Origin: Bacteroidaceae bacterium
GTDB lineage: Bacteria; Bacteroidota; Bacteroidia; Bacteroidales; Bacteroidaceae
Direction of reading: 5' to 3'
DNA length: 64,000 nt
NCBI GenBank assembly: GCA_017622815.1
Contig: JAGAQH010000012.1
Span: forward strand, 1-64,000
The notes under the pieces were generated by a model. It worked only from the letters and a program-made list of their open reading frames with translations, made no database searches and was not told the origin of the DNA. Position 1 is the stretch's first letter. The number at the start of each line of letters is the position of its first letter. The position numbers were made by a program, and so were the translations under genes. Of this stretch, positions 44,557 to 54,098 are shown piece by piece.

Positions 44557-45036
44557 ATGAACCAAGAGCAAGAATTTTCGGAACTCGTGCATCGGCACAA
44601 GTCCACAATATACACCGTCTGCTACATGTTCTCCAAGGACAACGACGAGGTGCAGGACCTGTTCCAGGACATACTGGCCAACCTATGGACAGGTTTCGGC
44701 TCGTTCCGCGGAAAATCGCAACAGAAGACCTGGGTATGGCGCGTGGCGCTCAACACCTGCATCTCGGTGGAGAGAAAGAAGAAGAGGCGCCAGCAAGCGG
44801 CGCAACTGTCCATGGACATAGACCTGTATGCGGATGACGACAACGACACCCTGCAGGTACAGGCCCTGCACAAGCGCATCAACTCCCTGGGCCTCGTGGA
44901 CCGTGCCATCATCCTGCTATGGCTGGAGGACATGAGTTACGACGAGATTGGTGCCATAATGGGCATCACCTCCAAGCACGTAGGGGTGAAACTCTTCCGC
45001 ATAAAGGAGCGCCTGAAGCAAATAAAAGACAAATAA
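44557..45036 (+). CDS. ECF-type RNA polymerase sigma factor (second)
   Basis: 159 residues from MNQEQEFSELVHRHKSTIYT; the longer frame from 44374 is rejected because it would begin inside the kor terminator. Region 2: MFSKDNDEVQDLFQDILANL and KTWVWRVALNTCIS; region 4: LVDRAIILLWLEDMSYDEIG, AIMGITSKHVGVKLFRIKER. The start is preceded by two to three imperfect 13-base ACAAAGAGAACG copies. It forms a pair with a membrane protein 34 bases downstream. Confidence 0.9.
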   Translation: MNQEQEFSELVHRHKSTIYTVCYMFSKDNDEVQDLFQDILANLWTGFGSFRGKSQQKTWVWRVALNTCISVERKKKRRQQAAQLSMDIDLYADDDNDTLQVQALHKRINSLGLVDRAIILLWLEDMSYDEIGAIMGITSKHVGVKLFRIKERLKQIKDK

Positions 45037-45070
45037 CATTCACCCGTTAACAATATAAAGCACTATCATC

Positions 45071-45649
45071 ATGAAAGATATGGAATTAGAAGAAATGCGT
45101 GCCCAGATAAACCTGCTCAAGGAGAAACTGGAAAAGCAGGGCATCGTCAACAGCCACCTCCTGCAACAATCCATGAAGACCAAGGTTAACCAGATACACC
45201 GCCAAGGCTGGAAGTCCGTGGCATGCGGCTTGGTTGCCATAGTAGCCTTTACCTTCAATTATATCATGGGAAGCCTCAGCCTGCCTTTCGTCATCGCCAG
45301 CATACTGCTGATGCTCTTCTGCATCATCGGCACCTGGCATAGCCACATGCCTTTGAACGACAAGGACCTGATGGGACAGGACATCCACACCACCGCCCGT
45401 GCCTTCTCGCTTGTGAAAAGGCGCTACAACTTCTGGCTTCACTACATCACCCCCACCCTCACCATCCCCTGGATTCTATGGTTCTGCCACGATTTCATCC
45501 ACTCCTCCAACATACCCCAGGAGTTTGCCAAACCTACGATGATAGCATTCTGCATATCGGCATGCATAGGAGGCCTGATCGGTTACATGTGGCACCGCAA
45601 GGTAGTGAATGCCTGCGATGAAGCGGTGAAGCAATTGGAAGACGTTTGA
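45071..45649 (+). CDS. Membrane protein paired with the second ECF sigma factor
   Basis: 192 residues. A cytoplasmic, probably coiled-coil N-terminus (MELEEMRAQINLLKEKLEKQ) is followed by four membrane segments (about 48-66, 70-90, 125-145, 155-178). This layout recurs next to ECF sigma genes in Bacteroidales and suggests an anti-sigma or signal-sensing partner. There is no recognised domain, so the role is inference from context. Confidence 0.65.
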   Translation: MKDMELEEMRAQINLLKEKLEKQGIVNSHLLQQSMKTKVNQIHRQGWKSVACGLVAIVAFTFNYIMGSLSLPFVIASILLMLFCIIGTWHSHMPLNDKDLMGQDIHTTARAFSLVKRRYNFWLHYITPTLTIPWILWFCHDFIHSSNIPQEFAKPTMIAFCISACIGGLIGYMWHRKVVNACDEAVKQLEDV

Positions 45650-45690
45650 TCCGGATGCGGAAAAAGGAGAGTACAGACAGGGGGGAGGAT

Positions 45691-46929
45691 TCAGAACCTT
45701 ATCTCTATGTTGCAATTACCTATCCCTTGCATAGCCACGGCCATGCCATCCTTGTCGGCACGCTTGCGGAAAAGGTCCAATGCGTTGGCATACCTCTCCT
45801 TGGCTTCCGAATAGCGCTTTTCCTGAAAATACACATCGGCCAGAAGGCAGAACACGCGGGCAAGGCTTATGTCTACCTGACGGTTGCTTCCCATGGCATA
45901 GTGCACATGGATGGCTTCCGAGAAAGCACGTTTGCCATCCTCGTTTCTGCCGGGGTCGGCAAGGTACATGGTGCCGAGGGTCGTGTACACTCTTGCCATC
46001 TCTGCCTTGTAGGAATGGTGCATCGTAGCGTCTGCATGGCGATATGTCTCCAGTGCCTCCAGATAGAGGTGTTCCGCCTTCTGCACATCGCCATGCTCAC
46101 GACAGAAATCACCCATGGAGGCAAGGATGTTGGCCAGTTCTGGTTCGTAAATCTTCGGATTCTCCTTGGCAAGGCGGCGGAACTCGGCCAGACACTTGGC
46201 ACGCTCCTCCTCAGATGCAAAGTCCACATCCCTGGCCAGATGCTCCTCTATCCTTCGTGCGGCATACTTCCACATCTTGAAGCAGAAGACCAGGAAGGCT
46301 ACAAACATCACCAAGACAAGACTCTTGGGCATTGTGCCTATGGAAAACAGCATCGTGTCGTAAAGTCCGTGAAGCAGTATGGGCACAAGCAAGACCATTG
46401 CACGGTTAGTGGAGTGGCGTTTGGAGTTGGGATAGAACTTCACCAACGAGTAATAGTAACCCATCATTATGCCAAAGCACAGATGACCCGGCACGGAAAA
46501 TATGGCCCTCATTATTCCCACGCTGAGGAAGTTGTCCATATTCATGAAGAGATACCCTATGTTCTCGAAAGCGGCAAAGCCCAAGGACACACAGGCGGCA
46601 TATACGATGCCATCAAACTTCTCGTCAAAATAAGGGTTGTTCCTCAGGAAAAACCACAGGACAACGAACTTGGCCACCTCCTCCGGAATGGCGGCTCCGA
46701 AGAAGGAGATGCGGAAGGCATCCATAACCGTTTTCACCTCTTGCGGGAATAACCCGATGGCGGCAAAGGGACCGGACATTAAGGCAGACAGGAAACAAGA
46801 CAGTACGCCCCAATAGAAAGCCTTGCGCAACTGTTCCTTGGGTTCTGGCTGCATGCTGTCCTTCTTGTACATAATGTACATCAGGACCACAACCGGCAAC
46901 ATTGCCGTAGCAATGACAATAAGATTCAT
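45691..46929 (-). CDS. PrsW-family membrane protease with TPR tail
   Basis: 412 residues. N-terminal half (about 1-230): several membrane helices with the PrsW motifs GAAIPEEVAKF (EE pair), SLGFAAFENIGYLF, HLCFGIMMGYY and LLHGLYDTMLF; PrsW is a glutamic-type intramembrane protease that degrades an anti-sigma factor in Bacillus. C-terminal half (about 240-412) contains TPR-like repeats (KAEHLYLEALETYRHADATM, FCLLADVYFQEKRYSEAKER). Its stop faces the stop of the sigma-membrane pair, 41 bases apart; an interaction with that module is possible but unproven. Confidence 0.88.
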   Translation of the reverse strand: MNLIVIATAMLPVVVLMYIMYKKDSMQPEPKEQLRKAFYWGVLSCFLSALMSGPFAAIGLFPQEVKTVMDAFRISFFGAAIPEEVAKFVVLWFFLRNNPYFDEKFDGIVYAACVSLGFAAFENIGYLFMNMDNFLSVGIMRAIFSVPGHLCFGIMMGYYYSLVKFYPNSKRHSTNRAMVLLVPILLHGLYDTMLFSIGTMPKSLVLVMFVAFLVFCFKMWKYAARRIEEHLARDVDFASEEERAKCLAEFRRLAKENPKIYEPELANILASMGDFCREHGDVQKAEHLYLEALETYRHADATMHHSYKAEMARVYTTLGTMYLADPGRNEDGKRAFSEAIHVHYAMGSNRQVDISLARVFCLLADVYFQEKRYSEAKERYANALDLFRKRADKDGMAVAMQGIGNCNIEIRF

Positions 46930-46981
46930 GGCAATCAGATTAAAGCATTAGATTATATTAAATGGCTTTCGTGACTGTCGC

Positions 46982-48301
46982 TCAGGCAAATGCAAGAGGC
47001 ATACCATAGACATCCTCATGAACCTTGACACCGTCCCACACGCATTTGCCATTGACCCATGTGGACATCACGCGCCAGTGCAGGGCATCGCCTTCGCGCG
47101 GTGACCATCCGCACTTGCTCAGCACATCTGACGGTGTAACGGTATATGGAACGTCGTCGCGACGTACAAGCACCAGGTCGGCCATCATGCCCTCGCGGAT
47201 GAAACCACGGTCCTGTATGCCGAAGAGGGTGGCGGGATTGTGGCACATGAGTTGCACCATCCTTTCCATGGACAGGACACCCTCGTCCACCATTTCCAGC
47301 ATGCTCACCAGCGAGAACTGGACCATGGGCATGCCACTGACGGCGGTACGCGCCCCACCCTGCTTCTCGCTGAGCAGATGTGGTGCATGGTCGGTGCCTA
47401 TGCAGGTGATGCGTCCATCGGTAAGGCCGCGGCGCAAGGCCTCGCGGTCGCTCTCCGACTTGATAGCGGGATTGCACTTGATGCGTCCGCGCAGACGGGC
47501 ATAGTCCTGGTCGGTGTACAGAAGGTGCGCCACGCATGCCTCGCCTGTGATGTTGCCGCCAAGGAGCGCCAACTCCCTTTCCGTGGAAATGTGCGCTATG
47601 TGCAGGCGTGCCCCGCTTGCCTTTGCCATTTCTGCCGCCAGGGCGGAACTCTGCCAGCATGCCTCGGCATCGCGTATTTCGGCATGGTGGGTTATGTCCG
47701 GGTCATCGCCGTACTTCTGCCTGGCCTCTGCCATGTTGGCGGTTATGCGTGCCGTGTCCTCGCAGTGGGTCATGATGAGTTTCGGAGTCTTGGCAAAGAG
47801 TTCCTCCAGCATCTCGCGCTTGTCCACAAGCATGTTGCCCGTGCTGCTTCCCATGAAGAGTTTTACGGCAGGGTACTCTGTGGAGGGCATGGCCAGGATT
47901 TCATCAAGGTTGTCGTTGGTGGCACCGATGAAGAAGCCGTAGTTCACGTGCATGCGCTCCTTGGCCAGAGCCATGCGCTCGCGCCAACGCTCCACGGTGG
48001 TTGTCTGCGGAACCACGTTGGGCATGTCCAGCACTGATGTCACGCCACCTGCCGCCGCCGCCATGCTCTCCGTGTGCATATCCGCCTTGGCGGTCATGCC
48101 CGGCTCACGGAAATGCACGTGGTCATCTATCACACCTGGCAGAAGGTACATGCCCGTGGCATCCACCACCCGGCAACCGTCCTGAGGTTCTATCTCGCCA
48201 CCAAGGACGATACGCTCTATCCTGCCCTCACATACCAACAAGGAGCCGACGTGCGACTCCCCATTGTTTACTATCGTTGCATTGTTGATTATCGTCTTCA
48301 T
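46982..48301 (-). CDS. pyrC: Dihydroorotase
   Basis: 439 residues from MKTIINNATIVNNGESHVGS. The amidohydrolase metal motif is GVIDDHVHFREPGMTAKADM; a later metal region is GTDHAPHL, and the substrate loop is DMPNVVPQTTTVERW. It closes carbamoyl aspartate to dihydroorotate in pyrimidine synthesis. The start is fixed by a four-base overlap (ATGA) with the stop of the GT2 gene; an upstream extension to 48790 runs antiparallel to nothing but through the GT2 gene in another frame and is rejected. Confidence 0.95.
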   Translation of the reverse strand: MKTIINNATIVNNGESHVGSLLVCEGRIERIVLGGEIEPQDGCRVVDATGMYLLPGVIDDHVHFREPGMTAKADMHTESMAAAAGGVTSVLDMPNVVPQTTTVERWRERMALAKERMHVNYGFFIGATNDNLDEILAMPSTEYPAVKLFMGSSTGNMLVDKREMLEELFAKTPKLIMTHCEDTARITANMAEARQKYGDDPDITHHAEIRDAEACWQSSALAAEMAKASGARLHIAHISTERELALLGGNITGEACVAHLLYTDQDYARLRGRIKCNPAIKSESDREALRRGLTDGRITCIGTDHAPHLLSEKQGGARTAVSGMPMVQFSLVSMLEMVDEGVLSMERMVQLMCHNPATLFGIQDRGFIREGMMADLVLVRRDDVPYTVTPSDVLSKCGWSPREGDALHWRVMSTWVNGKCVWDGVKVHEDVYGMPLAFA

Positions 48302-49029
48302 GCCTTTCTTCTCTTGAAGTTGGTCATACGCAGTCTCATAACACCGAAAAGCGCCTCGCTGAATATGCCGCCCGACATCTTGCTTGTTCCCAACTCGCGG
48401 TTCACGAACACCACGGGCACCTCCTTTATCTTGAAGCCCAGGCGCAGAGCCGTGTACTTCATCTCTATCTGGAAGGCATAGCCCTTGAAGCGGACATCGT
48501 CCAGCGACATGGTTTCCAGCACCTTGCGTGTCCAGCACACGAAACCTGCGGTGGTGTCCCTGAGTTTTATGCCCAACACGGTGCGCACATAGGCAGAGGC
48601 ATAGTAGGACATCAGCACACGGCCAATGGGCCAGTTTACCACGTTCACGCCGGTGATGTAGCGGCTTCCCACGGAAACGTCGTACCCTTCGTCGTGGCAT
48701 GCGGCATACAGGCGCGGCAGGTCGGCAGGTGCGTGGGAGAAGTCGGCATCCATCTCGAAGATGTACTCGTAGCCGTGCTCCAGCGCCCACTTGAAACCGC
48801 AGATATAGGCCGTGCCCAGACCCAGTTTGCCGGAACGCTCCACAATGTTCACGCGTCCCTTGAACTCGTCAGCCATCAGGCCCTTCACTATGGCGGCCGT
48901 TCCGTCTGGACTTCCATCGTCTATCACCAGCACGTCAAAGTCCTTTTCCAGGGATGTCACGGCACGTATGATGGCCTCTATGTTTTCCTTCTCGTTATAG
49001 GTGGGGATGATAATTACGCTGTCGCTCAT
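48298..49029 (-). CDS. Polyprenol-phosphate mannosyltransferase (DPM1-like, GT2)
   Basis: 243 residues. GT-A features: VIIIPTYNEKENIEAIIRAV at the N-terminus, VLVIDDGSPDGTAAIVKGLM, and FEMDADFSHAPADLPRLYAA with the DxD-type DAD; the C-terminal SRYITGVNVVNWPIGRVLMS is also typical. No membrane anchor at the end. It makes polyprenyl-phosphate mannose or another sugar from a GDP- or UDP-sugar for glycan export. It overlaps pyrC by four bases, a common coupling in Bacteroidales. Confidence 0.92.
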   Translation of the reverse strand: MSDSVIIIPTYNEKENIEAIIRAVTSLEKDFDVLVIDDGSPDGTAAIVKGLMADEFKGRVNIVERSGKLGLGTAYICGFKWALEHGYEYIFEMDADFSHAPADLPRLYAACHDEGYDVSVGSRYITGVNVVNWPIGRVLMSYYASAYVRTVLGIKLRDTTAGFVCWTRKVLETMSLDDVRFKGYAFQIEMKYTALRLGFKIKEVPVVFVNRELGTSKMSGGIFSEALFGVMRLRMTNFKRRKA

Positions 49030-49055
49030 GATATGTTTTAGGTTGTTTTCTCAAA

Positions 49056-49063
49056 CAAAGATA
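49056..49063 (-). promoter_or_regulatory. Promoter -7 element of the GT2-pyrC operon
   Basis: Minus-strand TATCTTTG, 27 nt upstream of the GT2 start. Confidence 0.6.
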
Positions 49064-49271
49064 CATTTTTTCTCTGTTACCCACAACTATTTTGCCCGCC
49101 AACACACGCAAACGATGTAATTTCATTGTCTTTGCACGGGAAAGCCATTGTAAACGACCAAAAACTATTGGTCAAATATGGTTTTAGGAGCAAACACAAG
49201 AAGTATGGAACAAGTCAGAAGCGTTTCAAAAGAACAAGTAACGATGGCTTTTGTTGCGACATGTTTTGCCC

Positions 49272-49890
49272 CTATTCTTCCATGCGCCTTACATACACCT
49301 TGCCGGCAAGGCGGCCGATTGAGGTGATGCCCGATGCCGCGTCTTTTTCGAACTCGCGCAGTTCCTTTACCGCCACCGTATGCGAAAGGCCGGTAAGTTC
49401 CATGTAGTGCTTCACTCTCATGGCACCATGTGACGATAGAAACTCCAAGGTCTTCCTTGGTAAATGGTGAACGACGTAGCTTGCTTACACCGGCACGTTT
49501 CAGTTCGCATCGTTTGTCCACATTCACAATCAGTTTCTTGTCTGCCTGAAAGTTCACACCATCTATCCTCAGGCTCCGTGCATTCAGTTTGGGAGTCCCT
49601 TCCTCGAAAGAGTCCATCTCCTTATCCTCCACCAAACCAACAGTGGCCTTGAAAGTACCCATTTCGTCTATCGTCACGGAGTAGCCCTCGGCCAGGAGTT
49701 CGGCCAAAGTATCGGTGGCATGCATGAGTACCCGTATAGCCTCTCCCCTGCTGATACCGGAATTATGACTGCTGATGCGGTCAACGAACTGATTGAAATC
49801 TATTTTCCGTTCTGTCTTCAAACGGTAATATGCTTTCTTCTCGCCCGTCTTGTGCAAATCGGGCAACTCCTGTTTAATGTATTTTGCCAT
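49272..49890 (-). pseudogene. HU-like DNA-binding protein gene with a +1 frameshift
   Basis: Frame one runs from MAKYIKQELPDLHKTGEKKA at 49890 through an HU-like domain (FVDRISSHNSGISRGEAIRV, TIDEMGTFKATVGLVEDKEM) to SPFTKED at 49450. The family then needs LEFLSSHGAMRVKHYMELTG and a winged-helix ending GRLAGKVYVRRMEE, which is found in the next frame from about 49448 to the TAG at 49272. One surplus C in the CC at 49449-49450 (minus-strand GACCTTG) breaks the frame. Read straight on, frame one continues with unrelated sequence to 49165. It could be a disabled gene, a sequencing error, or frameshifting; about 206 residues if joined. Confidence 0.85.
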
Positions 49891-49917
49891 ATGCTGAAAC
49901 CTTTTTCTATACCGACA

Positions 49918-49925
49918 CAAAGATA
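49918..49925 (-). promoter_or_regulatory. Promoter -7 element of the frameshifted HU-like gene
   Basis: Minus-strand TATCTTTG, 28 nt upstream of the ATG at 49890. Confidence 0.6.
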
Positions 49926-49973
49926 ATAAGAAAGGATAGAAAAAGCAAGAAAAGCATGATATATTATATAAAT

Positions 49974-50060
49974 TCAATATTGGGGCGCATTAGACCAAAG
50001 GTTCAGTCTATATAGACTAAACATTGGGGCTATATAGTCCCAACGTTGGGTCTATATTAT
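49974..50060. promoter_or_regulatory. Cluster of TATATA-centred palindromes and TTGGGG direct repeats
   Basis: AGTCTATATAGACT (50005-50018) is a perfect palindrome and GGGGCTATATAGTCCC (50026-50041) nearly so. Three direct copies of A-x-x-TTGGG (49976, 50022, 50043) alternate with them. The rest of the gap to 50329 shows no gene. Confidence 0.6.
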
Positions 50061-50329
50061 AAAACGTATACTTCATTGATATATCTCGTAGTCTTTTACC
50101 CTTATCTACGGTTAATATCACATTTTGGTCCTTGTGTCACCATATGTGGAAGGATGAGGTCAGCTCACAAGCCACTCTGACCCTAATAGTTTTTCTGCCC
50201 TATATTTGATTGTTTCATAAAAAAAACGTTTCTTTGTGTAAGGAAAGGCGCTCTTCCCATGCCCAGAAACGAAGGCATAAACAACATAACAGCACCCCCT
50301 AACAAACGAAATATAATCAAACCACTACA

Positions 50330-51868
50330 ATGATATTAAAAAAAATCACTCTCATTACGGCATGTGCATGCACGTTGCTTTTGACTGCCTGCGGTGTAAA
50401 AGACAGTTTGCCACAACCCGAACCTGCTGACTTGATTCCGGCTCCTGTTGAACTTACCGTACGCTCCGGAAGCGTTTGTTCACACAAATTGGAAACCCTG
50501 CCCCAAAAGGTGATAATCTCGGAGAAAGCTCTCCTCAACAGACTGAATGGCAAGACACTTACCGACTGGCAACTAAAGTCGGCATATTGGATGGAGATAG
50601 GGAAAAGAAAGGTGAAGATAGAGGCTGCTGACGAGCAAGGTGTGTTCTATGCCCGACAGTCGCTTAGGATGATGGCAGCCTTGGACAGTGCCGTCAGTTG
50701 CTGCACCATTCTGGACTGGCCCAGATTCCAGTATCGAGGTGTTATGCTGGACGAGAGCCGTCATTACCAGGGAAAGGAATTCCTGCTGAAACAATTGGAG
50801 ATGATGGCTCTGCTCAAACTGAATCGTTTCCATTTCCATCTGGTGGACAATCCGGGATGGCGTATGCAGATTGATGCCTATCCGCACCTTACCCAGCTTA
50901 CGGCCTGGCGGCCCGTGGCCTATTTCTGGGATTGGGAGGTGAATGCCATCGGAGGTGACTTTGTGGAAGAAGGAACGCCCAATGCCTATGGTGGCTACTA
51001 TACAAAAAAAGACATTGCCGAGATTCTGGCCTTTGCCCATGAACGACACATAGAGGTTATTCCCGAGATAGAGATGCCCGGACACAACTATGAGACCCGT
51101 GCAGCCTATCCCGAACTGGCATGCAGTCTACCCGATGGCGGCCCGAGCAAGCGCGAGCTTTGTCCGGGAAAGGAAAGCACATATAAGTTTCTGGAAAACG
51201 TCCTTATAGAAGTCTTTGACGTGTTCCCAAGCCAATATATCCACATCGGCGGAGACGAAGCAGGAAAGAAAAGTTGGGAAACCTGTCCCGACTGCCAGGC
51301 ACGCATGAAGTCAGAAGGCCTAAAAAACGTAGAAGAACTTCAGAGCTACATGATTCGTCGCATGGAAAGCTTTGCCCACAAGCATGGGAAGCGCATCATC
51401 GGTTGGGACGAAATACTGGAAGGCGGACTGGCACCCGACGCTACAGTAATGTCATGGCGAGGAACCGAAGGTGGCCTGAAGGCCATTTCCCAGGGTCACG
51501 ATGTCATCTTCACTCCCTCGCATTTCTGCTATCTCGACTTTCACCAGGATTCCACACAATATCGGCCGGTAGGTCGCCATCTACCCTTGGAAAAGGTTTA
51601 TTCCTTCGACCCCATGGTGGAAGGTATATCCAAGGCTGATGCCCATCATGTGCTGGGCATACAGGGCAACCTCTGGACCGAATGGGTAATGGAACCATGG
51701 CATGCCGAAATGATGCTCTACCCCCGTGTGTTTGCCATCGCCGAAACTGGATGGACACCAGCAGAAAAGAAAGACTGGCCCACCTTTGAACGACGTGCCT
51801 CAATCCTCTCAAAGGTGGCACACGATTGGGGATACAATGTATTTGTAAAGCCCATCCCCCATAAATGA
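50330..51868 (+). CDS. GH20 beta-N-acetylhexosaminidase lipoprotein (shorter)
   Basis: 512 residues. Lipoprotein signal ending LLTAC; short GH20b region (LIPAPVELTVRSGSVCSHKL), then the GH20 barrel with WPRFQYRGVMLDESRHYQGK, the catalytic Asp-Glu in IHIGGDEAGKKSW near residue 305, and GWDEILEGGLAPDATVMSWR. No discoidin or CHB_HEX part, unlike the 774-residue enzyme at 25431. It removes terminal GlcNAc/GalNAc in the periplasm or at the surface. It is 60 bases upstream of a GH97 gene on the same strand, so the pair may work on one glycan. Confidence 0.93.
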   Translation: MILKKITLITACACTLLLTACGVKDSLPQPEPADLIPAPVELTVRSGSVCSHKLETLPQKVIISEKALLNRLNGKTLTDWQLKSAYWMEIGKRKVKIEAADEQGVFYARQSLRMMAALDSAVSCCTILDWPRFQYRGVMLDESRHYQGKEFLLKQLEMMALLKLNRFHFHLVDNPGWRMQIDAYPHLTQLTAWRPVAYFWDWEVNAIGGDFVEEGTPNAYGGYYTKKDIAEILAFAHERHIEVIPEIEMPGHNYETRAAYPELACSLPDGGPSKRELCPGKESTYKFLENVLIEVFDVFPSQYIHIGGDEAGKKSWETCPDCQARMKSEGLKNVEELQSYMIRRMESFAHKHGKRIIGWDEILEGGLAPDATVMSWRGTEGGLKAISQGHDVIFTPSHFCYLDFHQDSTQYRPVGRHLPLEKVYSFDPMVEGISKADAHHVLGIQGNLWTEWVMEPWHAEMMLYPRVFAIAETGWTPAEKKDWPTFERRASILSKVAHDWGYNVFVKPIPHK

Positions 51869-51928
51869 GTGGTACAACATATCATATAAAACAACAAGAA
51901 AAACAACAACATACGAAACCTAAAACAA

Positions 51929-53875
51929 ATGAAAACATCAAGAACCTTATCTCTCATTCTGATGGTTGTAGCCTGCCTCTCTGCTTATGCCCAGAAGGTG
52001 GTGACTGCCAAGAGTCCCGACGGACAAACTGCAGTGAAAGTCACACTCTCGGACCGTATCTATTACGACGTGGAAAGCCACAACGAAACACTATTGAAGC
52101 AAAGTGTGATTGGCATGCAACTGCGCGACAAAACATTGGGAGCCCAACCTGTTTTGAAGAAGAAAAGCGTGCGTACCGTAAAGGAAATCATCAAGCCTCT
52201 CTTCCCTCTAAAATATAGTGAGGTGGAGAACAACTACACTTTGCTCACACTGAACATGAAGGGCGGATATGCCGTAGAGTTCCGCCTCTACAATGATGGA
52301 GTGGCATGGCGCATGAAGACATCGCTCCCAGGCGAGATCGAGGTAATGCAGGAGAACACGCTGTTCCAGTTGGCAGACAACAGTACCCTTGTGTTGCAGC
52401 AGCCTGGTGGCTTCAAGACAAGTTGCGAGGAGAGTTACTCCATCGTTAAAAGCAACGAATGGAAGGCCAGCGACAGAATGTCAGAACTGCCCGTACTGAT
52501 TATGGGAAAGAGCCAGAAGATTTTGCTGAGCGAGTTCGACCTTGTCAGCTATCCCGGCCTTTTCCTGAAAGGTAATGCCGACAACAGCCTTTCAGCAATC
52601 CAACCCAAGAATCCCCTTGAATACGAGGACCATGGAGACCGTAGCCACCGCATTCTGAAGGAAGCGGACTACATTGCCAAGACAAACGGCACACGCACCT
52701 TCCCCTGGCGTTATATGCTGATTACCCGCGAAGACGGCCGATTGGCAGAAAACACCATGCCCACACGTCTGGCACCAAAATGCGAGATTGAGGATGTAAG
52801 CTGGATCAAGCCTGGCCAGACCTGCTGGGATTGGCTTAACGGTATCCCCTATGGTCCCGATGTGACCTTCGAGGGTGGCATAAACCTGGAAACCTATAAG
52901 TATTTTGTGGACTTTGCCTCACGCAATGGCGTACCATACATCATCATGGACGAGGGGTGGGCACTGAACACACGCGACCCATTCAAGACCAATCCCAAGG
53001 TGAACCTGCCCGAACTTATCCGCTACGGAAAGGAAAAGAACGTGGGCATCTGGGTGTGGTTGCCATGGCTTAGCGTAGAACATAACATGGATCTTTTCGA
53101 AACATTTGAAAAGTGGGGAATAGCAGGTGTCAAGATCGACTTTATGGACCGTCAGGACCAGTGGATGATAGACTACTATGACCGTGTGGCCAAGGAAGCG
53201 GCCGAGCACCACATAATGATTGATTTCCACGGAGCATTCCATCCCAGTGGCCTTGACTACCGTTACCCCAATGTGCTGACTTATGAAGGTGTGCGCGGAA
53301 TGGAGTTCAATGGACATTGCAAGCCGGTCAACAGCATATGGTTGCCCTTCATTCGTGGTGCAGTAGGCCCTATGGACTTTACACCAGGTTCCATGATTTG
53401 CTATCAGCCGGAGAACCACCATGGCAACCGTCCCTTCTGTGCAGGTGTGGGGACCAAGGCCTATCATATGGCCGTATTTGTTCTGTTTGAAAGCAACCTG
53501 CAAATGCTGATGGACAACCCCTGTCGCTATGACAAGTGGCCCGACTGCCGCGACTTCCTTACCAGTATTCCTGTAAACTGGGACGAGACCCGTGTGCTGG
53601 CTGCCGAGGCCGGACAGTATATTGTCATGGCAAAGCGTAGGGGCGACAAGTGGTTCATCGGTGGCATTACCAACGACAAACCACGCGAGCTGGACGTTAC
53701 GCTCAGCATCCTTACAGAAGGAAAGAACATGCAGATGACCTCGTTTGTGGATGGTGTGAATGCCAACCGCATGGCAATGGATTACCGCATGGAAAAGACT
53801 TCTGTAAACAAGAACACCAAACTCCATATCAAAATGGCCCGCAATGGTGGCTTTGCGGCTGTGATTGGAGAATAA
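51929..53875 (+). CDS. GH97 family alpha-glycosidase
   Basis: 648 residues with a Sec signal (MKTSRTLSLILMVVACLSAYA). GH97 layout: N-terminal beta-sandwich (about 20-270, SPDGQTAVKVTLSDRIYYDV), the (beta/alpha)8 barrel (about 280-560; VPYIIMDEGW, VKIDFMDRQDQW, LTYEGVRGMEFNG), and a C-terminal sandwich. The family contains inverting alpha-glucosidases (SusB type) and retaining alpha-galactosidases; the Asp in VKIDFMD resembles the nucleophile of the retaining group, so alpha-galactosidase activity is a fair guess, not proved. Exported; it pairs with the GH20 gene just upstream. Confidence 0.92.
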   Translation: MKTSRTLSLILMVVACLSAYAQKVVTAKSPDGQTAVKVTLSDRIYYDVESHNETLLKQSVIGMQLRDKTLGAQPVLKKKSVRTVKEIIKPLFPLKYSEVENNYTLLTLNMKGGYAVEFRLYNDGVAWRMKTSLPGEIEVMQENTLFQLADNSTLVLQQPGGFKTSCEESYSIVKSNEWKASDRMSELPVLIMGKSQKILLSEFDLVSYPGLFLKGNADNSLSAIQPKNPLEYEDHGDRSHRILKEADYIAKTNGTRTFPWRYMLITREDGRLAENTMPTRLAPKCEIEDVSWIKPGQTCWDWLNGIPYGPDVTFEGGINLETYKYFVDFASRNGVPYIIMDEGWALNTRDPFKTNPKVNLPELIRYGKEKNVGIWVWLPWLSVEHNMDLFETFEKWGIAGVKIDFMDRQDQWMIDYYDRVAKEAAEHHIMIDFHGAFHPSGLDYRYPNVLTYEGVRGMEFNGHCKPVNSIWLPFIRGAVGPMDFTPGSMICYQPENHHGNRPFCAGVGTKAYHMAVFVLFESNLQMLMDNPCRYDKWPDCRDFLTSIPVNWDETRVLAAEAGQYIVMAKRRGDKWFIGGITNDKPRELDVTLSILTEGKNMQMTSFVDGVNANRMAMDYRMEKTSVNKNTKLHIKMARNGGFAAVIGE

Positions 53876-53902
53876 CAGGAAACAGAGGGAACAATGTAAC
53901 AA

Positions 53903-53940
53903 GGGAAAGCGGTATGAGATATATCGCTTTCCCCTTTTTT
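53903..53940 (+). terminator. Rho-independent terminator of the GH20-GH97 operon
   Basis: Stem GGGAAAGCG / CGCTTTCCC followed by a T-run. Confidence 0.88.
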
Positions 53941-53975
53941 CTATAATGGCGGGAGCATATTCCAAATGTTTTTTG

Positions 53976-53983
53976 TATTTTTG
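53976..53983 (+). promoter_or_regulatory. Promoter -7 element possibly for mfd
   Basis: TATTTTTG, 115 nt upstream of the mfd start; no better match nearer. Confidence 0.4.
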
Positions 53984-54098
53984 TCTTTTGATAGCATATG
54001 ACCACATAACTGACAAGGCACCGACATCAACTATATAAGATAAAAAGACAAATGACTGATGGCCCATATGTGTAACATCTAAGTGTGAACCCGAATTT

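Noticed and set aside
48302..48790. N-terminal extension of the dihydroorotase frame
   Set aside because: It lies wholly within the GT2 gene in another frame; dihydroorotase homologues begin at the MKTII start and the four-base overlap fixes it.
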